Assembly (NCBI GenBank): GCA_030248135.1
Contig: JASANC010005690.1
Span: 1 to 64,000 of the forward strand
Reading direction: 5' to 3'
DNA from: Theristus sp. LFF4_11
Taxonomy: Eukaryota; Nematoda; Chromadorea; Monhysterida; Xyalidae
DNA length: 64,000 nucleotides
Below the pieces are notes generated by a model. That model worked only from the letters and a program-made list of their open reading frames with translations, was not told the origin of the DNA and made no database searches. Made by a program: the position numbers and the translations under genes. Positions 58,291 to 64,000 of the stretch are shown in pieces; within the stretch, counting starts at the first letter, position 1; each line of letters begins with the position of its first letter.

Positions 58291-60460
58291 GCCTAAGCCT
58301 AAGCCTAAGCCTAAACCTAAGCCTAAGCCTAGCCTAGCCTAGCCTAAGCCTAAGCCTAAGCCTAAGCCTAAGCCTAAGCCTAAGCCTAAGCCTAAGCCTA
58401 AGCCTAAGCCTAAGCCTAAGCCTAAGCCTAAGCCTAAGCCTAAGCCTAAGCCTAAGCCTAAGCCTAAGCCTAAGCCTAAGCCTAAGCCTAAGCCTAAGCC
58501 TAAGCCTAAGCCTAAGCCTAAGCCTAAGCCTAAGCCTAAGCCTAAGCCTAAGCCTAAGCCTAAGCCTAAGCCTAAGCCTAAGCCTAAGCCTAAGCCTAAG
58601 CCTAAGCCTAAGCCTAAGCCTAAGCCTAAGCCTAAGCCTAAGCCTAAGCCTAAGCCTAAGCCTAAGCCTAAGCCTAAGCCTAAGCCTAAGCCTAAGCCTA
58701 AGCCTAAGCCTAAGCCTAAGCCTAAGCCTAAGCCTAAGCCTAAGCCTAAGCCTAAGCCTAAGCCTAAGCCTAAGCCTAAGCCTAAGCCTAAGCCTAAGCC
58801 TAAGCCTAAGCCTAAGCCTAAGCCTAAGCCTAAGCCTAAGCCTAAGCCTAAGCCTAAGCCTAAGCCTAAGCCTAAGCCTAAGCCTAAGCCTAAGCCTAAG
58901 CCTAAGCCTAAGCCTAAGCCTAAGCCTAAGCCTAAGCCTAAGCCTAAGCCTAAGCCTAAGCCTAAGCCTAAGCCTAAGCCTAAGCCTAAGCCTAAGCCTA
59001 AGCCTAAGCCTAAGCCTAAGCCTAAGCCTAAGCCTAAGCCTAAGCCTAAGCCTAAGCCTAAGCCTAAGCCTAAGCCTAAGCCTAAGCCTAAGCCTAAGCC
59101 TAAGCCTAAGCCTAAGCCTAAGCCTAAGCCTAAGCCTAAGCCTAAGCCTAAGCCTAAGCCTAAGCCTAAGCCTAAGCCTAAGCCTAAGCCTAAGCCTAAG
59201 CCTAAGCCTAAGCCTAAGCCTAAGCCTAAGCCTAAGCCTAAGCCTAAGCCTAAGCCTAAGCCTAAGCCTAAGCCTAAGCCTAAGCCTAAGCCTAAGCCTA
59301 AGCCTAAGCCTAAGCCTAAGCCTAAGCCTAAGCCTAAGCCTAAGCCTAAGCCTAAGCCTAAGCCTAAGCCTAAGCCTAAGCCTAAGCCTAAGCCTAAGCC
59401 TAAGCCTAAGCCTAAGCCTAAGCCTAAGCCTAAGCCTAAGCCTAAGCCTAAGCCTAAGCCTAAGCCTAAGCCTAAGCCTAAGCCTAAGCCTAAGCCTAAG
59501 CCTAAGCCTAAGCCTAAGCCTAAGCCTAAGCCTAAGCCTAAGCCTAAGCCTAAGCCTAAGCCTAAGCCTAAGCCTAAGCCTAAGCCTAAGCCTAAGCCTA
59601 AGCCTAAGCCTAAGCCTAAGCCTAAGCCTAAGCCTAAGCCTAAGCCTAAGCCTAAGCCTAAGCCTAAGCCTAAGCCTAAGCCTAAGCCTAAGCCTAAGCC
59701 TAAGCCTAAGCCTAAGCCTAAGCCTAAGCCTAAGCCTAAGCCTAAGCCTAAGCCTAAGCCTAAGCCTAAGCCTAAGCCTAAGCCTAAGCCTAAGCCTAAG
59801 CCTAAGCCTAAGCCTAAGCCTAAGCCTAAGCCTAAGCCTAAGCCTAAGCCTAAGCCTAAGCCTAAGCCTAAGCCTAAGCCTAAGCCTAAGCCTAAGCCTA
59901 AGCCTAAGCCTAAGCCTAAGCCTAAGCCTAAGCCTAAGCCTAAGCCTAAGCCTAAGCCTAAGCCTAAGCCTAAGCCTAAGCCTAAGCCTAAGCCTAAGCC
60001 TAATCCTAAGCCTAAGCCTAAGCCTAAGCCTAAGCCTAAGCCTAAGCCTAAGCCTAAGCCTAAGCCTAAGCCTAAGCCTAAGCCTAAGCCTAAGCCTAAG
60101 CCTAAGCCTAAGCCTAAGCCTAAGCCTAAGCCTAAGCCTAAGCCTAAGCCTAAGCCTAAGCCTAAGCCTAAGCCTAAGCCTAAGCCTAAGCCTAAGCCTA
60201 AGCCTAAGCCTAAGCCTAAGCCTAAGCCTAAGCCTAAGCCTAAGCCTAAGCCTAAGCCTAAGCCTAAGCCTAAGCCTAAGCCTAAGCCTAAGCCTAAGCC
60301 TAAGCCTAAGCCTAAGCCTAAGCCTAAGCCTAAGCCTAAGCCTAAGCCTAAGCCTAAGCCTAAGCCTAAGCCTAAGCCTAAGCCTAAGCCTAAGCCTAAG
60401 CCTAAGCCTAAGCCTAAGCCTAAGCCTAAGCCTAAGCCTAAGCCTAAGCCTAAGCCTAAG
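58291..60460. repeat. Interstitial telomere-type array (TTAGGC)n, 2.17 kb
   Basis: About 360 copies of CCTAAG on the plus strand, that is TTAGGC on the minus strand, the nematode telomere unit. The left edge (58311-58345) has variant units (CCTAAA, then several CCTAG), the body is almost perfect with one substitution near 60004 (TAATCC), and the right edge is abrupt (CCTAAG then AAAAACTC). The C-rich strand orientation is that of a left chromosome end, with the cyclopropane synthase gene on the inner side. The 790-residue Leu-Gly frame on the minus strand is an artefact. Confidence 0.97.
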
Positions 60461-60904
60461 AAAAACTCTCGATGGTTAAAACTACATGAACCGGTCGGTC
60501 CAGTGAATTTCACACTTTTTACAAAAAACGCCTTGCAGACTCCCCTCACCAGTGCCAACACCAACAACAACAGCCTCATCAACCACTGATCAAGAATTAA
60601 AACTGAATACAAAACCACATGATTATTTTTCGTTTGCTGGAGAATAACTGGGCGCTGCTCCTGGGGAAAAAGACATACCTTTACAGTTGAACGAACTTTT
60701 TCTGTACACACATTTTTCTATTCTGCTGTTTGATTATCAACCATGTTTACTTAAACCGAATACCGCAAGTTTTAGCAGCCTGGCAACTGATGGGTTTTTG
60801 GACATGTCTAAAACACGACACATAGTGCTCAATTTTACGCTTACAGATTTCGTAAAAATCAAACGTAATAAAATCAAAAATCGATATTAAGCAATTTATC
60901 GGCC
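60461..60904. other. Region between the telomere-type array and the cyclopropane synthase gene
   Basis: About 440 bp of unique sequence. Presumably the promoter and 5' leader of the synthase gene. A short open frame (60687-60890) has no support. Confidence 0.4.
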
Positions 60905-62983
60905 ATGTTCGACAGCTTAGTTAAAAGAGCAACATCTTTGCTGAATGCACTCACAATTGCAATGGTCATGAAGTGTGAGCCACTGTTGCAACGTTTACTC
61001 GCAAAAGCGATTCATGTTGGGCATGTTCGGATTGAGTTTCCAAGCGGAAAATTCATCGAGTATCGGGCCAACAAAACGCATGTGGTAAGAAGTTTTAGAT
61101 CTTTTTCAAGCATCTCTGGAAAAGTTGTCTTATGGCATACAGTCGCCGTATTCGTCGCAACCACCGGCGACCATCAAAATCCATCAGCCAGCGATGTTTC
61201 TGCTGCGATTGCTTCCGGATTATCGTATGGGATTCTGTGAGTCGTACTTGGAGTCGGAATGGGACGCAAAGCCGTCGGTGCAGGCTGTTATTTCAGGTTT
61301 GCTTGAAAAGAAAACAAACTTTCCACTGCTGTTGTCACAGTGTGCGCAGGTCGAATGAAAACAACAACCAGTTTTCAGTGTTACTAGCGAACGAGCAGCA
61401 TGCGGCGCGCGCGCACGTGCACTGGCTGATACGAGCGCTGTTCAGCGGCGTCCAACTGCTCGGCACCGGCGTCAATTACGCGCTGCATTTGTGGCGTTCG
61501 AACACACTCCTAGGGAGTCGTCGTAACATCGCGGAGCACTACGACGTCGGCAACGAGTTCTTTCGGTTGTTCCTCGACGACGACATGAACTACTCTTGCG
61601 CGTATTTCAAATCGGACGGCGACCGCTTGGCGGAGGCGCAGAACAACAAACTCGACGCGGTGCTTGGTGAGAGAGCGACTGGAAATACAAAGTGCAAACT
61701 GTTTTTATTAGTCTGACTCTGAAAACTGATAACACGACGTCACTCGTGTGAAATCAACCAGCCAATCATTCTTGTGAAATCAACCAAACTGCAGTACTGG
61801 TGCTGCAGTGCTTGACAAATAGGCATATGTTCCAGCACATCACGTGATTTCGGTTCAAAATTCAAATTCAAAAAATTGGCAATATTGACAGATCAACTTC
61901 ACGTCAGCCATGGTGCAAAGGTGTTGGAAATTGGCTGTGGCTGGGCACCGTTGGCAATTCGTGCCGCAGAAACACGCCATTTGAATTGGACAGGCGTAAC
62001 AATCTCGCAGGAGCAACTCGATTTTGGACGGAAACGAGTGCATCAGAAAGGGATCAATGATAAAGTTGATCTGCAGCTGTTGGATTACAGGTACATTGTA
62101 TGTGCGCAGTGCAGGTGACTTTTCATCACGATATTTTTTTGGCAGATGACATCTTAGCACACCAAGTATTCTATTTTTATCGATTTATTCTGTATTGATT
62201 TGTTATTATTCATTTGGTTCAGACAAACCACCGGTCAATACGATGCGATTGCTTCATTGGAAATGTTGGAGCACGTTGGCCACAACTATCTTCCAGTCTT
62301 CTTTGATGTCGTCAAGCAAAGATTGAAGTTGAAAGGCCGAGCCTGCCTGCAGGTTTCTAATCAAGTTTACCTAATTTTTTTTTATATAGCGTCAATGAGA
62401 AGGTCTTTTTTAAAAGATTTAAAAAAAATCACTGAACAAAAATGTGCAGCATGCAAATTTGTTCAGTAATTTGTTCAGTAAACGGTCTCAGTGTCTCCAG
62501 CATCCAACACCACGATGGAAGTCGTATTGTTTTTCTAAAACCTCAATTCGCGGTTTCATAAAACGTCAACTGCCATAGTTTCGAGCGTCAAATTCTGCAA
62601 AAGCAATAATTTCTTACGATTTTCTTGTTGCTCAGGTGATGACGTGGCCAAACGCCACTTACGACGAGTACAGACGTCATTCTGATTTCTTCAAAAAGCA
62701 TCTGGCGCCCGGTCTAAATCTGCCGAGCATCTCTGCCATTGCCGGCGCGCTGCCGCTGGGTCTCGACCTCCAAGAGTTGCGCTCCATCGGTGCGCACTAC
62801 GCGCCGACCATGGAGAAATGGATCGAAAAACTGGAAGCTGCCCATGGTCAGGTGTTGAAACTCGGCTACTCGCAGCGTTTCTACCGCCTGTGGCATTTCT
62901 TTCTCTGTTCGTGCGTGCCTATGTTTGCGGAGCATTATGTGGACGTCACTCAGTTTGTGTTCGTCAAGAATCGCGAGGCGTGA
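60905..62983 (+). CDS. Cyclopropane-fatty-acyl-phospholipid synthase-like methyltransferase
   Basis: Six exons: 60905-61084, 61143-61296, 61379-61666, 61892-62090, 62223-62352 and 62636-62983. All phases agree: 432 residues (the bacterial enzyme has about 380). The family uses S-adenosylmethionine to add a methylene bridge, or a methyl group, to unsaturated acyl chains of membrane phospholipids. Signatures: IRIEFPSG near 50, CESYLESEWD near 90, IAEHYDVGNEFFRLFLDDD, YSCAYF with Cys185, the SAM-binding VLEIGCGW (218-225), VTISQEQ, EMLEHVGH (287-294), and YDEYRRHSDFFKKHLAPG near 330. The His of the bacterial LLHTIG motif is Gln here (CLQVMTW), as I recall for the plant-type branch. GC-rich codons in exons 3 and 6 resemble those of the TRIM-NHL last exon. 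AATAAA at 63250 may be the poly(A) signal. Confidence 0.92.
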
Positions 62984-63422
62984 AACGTGAACTTTATTTT
63001 TCTGTCGTGTTTTATGATTCAGTACATCTAGACGTTTCACCATGTGTTAGGAAAATGATTATTTTAAATAGGAAATTTTAAAGTACAAATATTTGCTTCA
63101 CAGTGTTTTACATTTTGAAAGTTCAGCTCAGTTTACAGATGAAGAACCATTACCAACTGTGGCAGATTCCTCAGAATCGCAGGAAACGTTTCAATTGTTT
63201 ACAAACAGTCAAATACATAGAAGTAAACTGGATGGATTAAAAATGGTTTAATAAATACAGTCCATCTGTGCAACCAACCAATCAGCTAGTTGTACAAATT
63301 ATACAGACGGACTGCAGAGTACATTAAGTGAAAGAGTGCATATGCCACCGCTAAACGTCAAACCACACAGTCGTACTACAGAGATCACACCACAGCAATC
63401 AACAACAAATCCCACCAATAAA

Positions 63423-63723
63423 TCATTGAGTAACCGATTGCACTTTGTTCAAATTCCACAGTCCAATTTCAACGGTGGCCACGTGTTCGTCAGCGGCGTT
63501 TATAACTGAAATTCGCACAAATCGTTTTTAAAATCGATATGTCAATATTGCGTGAAAGCTTTTTCAGTTCAAGGTTATACAGTAGTTCTGACATTTCACT
63601 GATCGCGCCGCATATGTTTTGGCTGATTTCCAAATCTCGGGCAGATCTAGTTCGCCCACTCCTAACTCTTCGCACGGGTCATTGTTGTCCGCCCCTGGAT
63701 CGTGCAGGAGTTCAAAACGCATC
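63423..63723 (-). CDS. C-terminal C2 (RID) end of an RPGRIP1L/MKS5-like gene (partial)
   Basis: Two minus-strand exons, 63723-63581 (entering in phase 2) and 63505-63423 with TGA stop. Earlier exons lie beyond the window. The product ends RMRFELLHDPGADNNDPCEE, then LGVGELDLPEIWKSAKT and DEHVATVEIGLWNLNKV. This order fits the final C2 domain of RPGRIP1 and RPGRIP1L, where an FxVVsDP stretch, a Cys-Glu-x-Ile-Gly pair, a DLxxI helix and a late IGxLxVSL strand occur. RPGRIP1L (MKS5 in worms) builds the ciliary transition zone. The donor of the first exon could also be gtgaaa at about 63592. The call rests on about 75 residues. Confidence 0.5.
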
Positions 63724-63956
63724 CTGGAATGACTTATTTTTTGTAAACAATAATGAAGCACATCAATTCAGTAAAATGAAATATACAGTTTCTTCAAATA
63801 CCATTTTACACCTGACCGAACTACGGTTATTAAATTTAAAATTTCTATTTACTAACAGTGGGTGTAAGTTAGTTTTAGTGGCACCTTTTGTATCAAGTTT
63901 AGTAGCAACGTTCTCTCAGTGTGTGCTTAGTGCCCCCCCCCCTATATTTCAATCTA

Positions 63957-64000
63957 CAGATTGGCCGAATAAACATGACAACTTTTTTCAAGGTGCAAGG
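63957..64000. mobile_element. 265 bp TA-target MITE, copy 4 (cut by window end)
   Basis: CAGATTGGCCGAATAAACAT follows TA at 63955-63956 and continues into TTTTTTCAAGGTGCAAGG, the left end of the family. Confidence 0.8.

Noticed and set aside
58339..60711. 790-codon Leu-Gly open frame on the minus strand
   Set aside because: It is the translation of the TTAGGC telomere array in the one frame that lacks stops; six-base units divide by three, so the frame never closes.

Overview
The window looks like nuclear DNA of a nematode or a very close relative. The strongest pointer is a 2.17 kb array of the nematode telomere hexamer TTAGGC at 58291-60460, inside the window. The genes have spliceosomal introns with TTTTCAG-like acceptors. 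They include animal-only families (kazrin, DEG/ENaC channel, filamin-bearing TRIM-NHL). No bacterial operons, rRNA or CRISPR arrays were seen.

Six genes were resolved exon by exon, with matching intron phases and a continuous frame. Plus strand: a secreted protein with 13 twelve-residue repeats (2747-3664); a TRIM-NHL E3 ligase (14410-19178); a 192-residue secreted protein (20595-21447); a cyclopropane-fatty-acid synthase-like enzyme (60905-62983). Minus strand: a type II membrane protein resembling the Nucleotid_trans glycosyltransferases (21942-23835); kazrin with three SAM domains and a long extra C-terminal tail (25673-40243). A seventh, a DEG/ENaC channel (47518-51760, minus), is also complete, except that one splice site has two in-frame options. 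The right edge holds the last two exons of a probable RPGRIP1L/MKS5 gene (minus), and the left edge holds a terminal exon of an unrecognised gene. Several weaker exon candidates are listed with low confidence, including a lysine-rich set of plus-strand exons nested in the kazrin introns.

The rest is repeat-rich. By reading terminal inverted repeats I can separate several families of small non-autonomous DNA transposons: a 265 bp family with TA target sites (three full copies, one cut by the window edge, one degraded); a family carrying the palindrome TGACGTCA in its ends (three copies, two of them head to head around an AT tract); a GC-rich hAT-like family (two copies); single elements at 395-847, 5387-5628, 50144-50412 and about 57072-57320; and a foldback family (two copies). 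Three Helitron-type 3' ends share one hairpin and CTAG terminus. There is also a 12-unit 149 bp satellite, a 176 bp tandem pair, long tetranucleotide tracts, an AC tract, and a pair of apparently identical 140 bp inverted repeats about 0.75 kb apart.

The genes are not functionally linked. They are a typical mixture for an animal chromosome: epithelial junction/cytoskeleton (kazrin), ciliary transition zone (RPGRIP1L-like), ion channel, ubiquitin ligase, lipid methyltransferase and secreted proteins. I did not find a convincing new multi-gene system. The most useful leads are the interstitial telomere array, the cyclopropane synthase, the extended kazrin, the identical inverted repeat and the mobile-element families.
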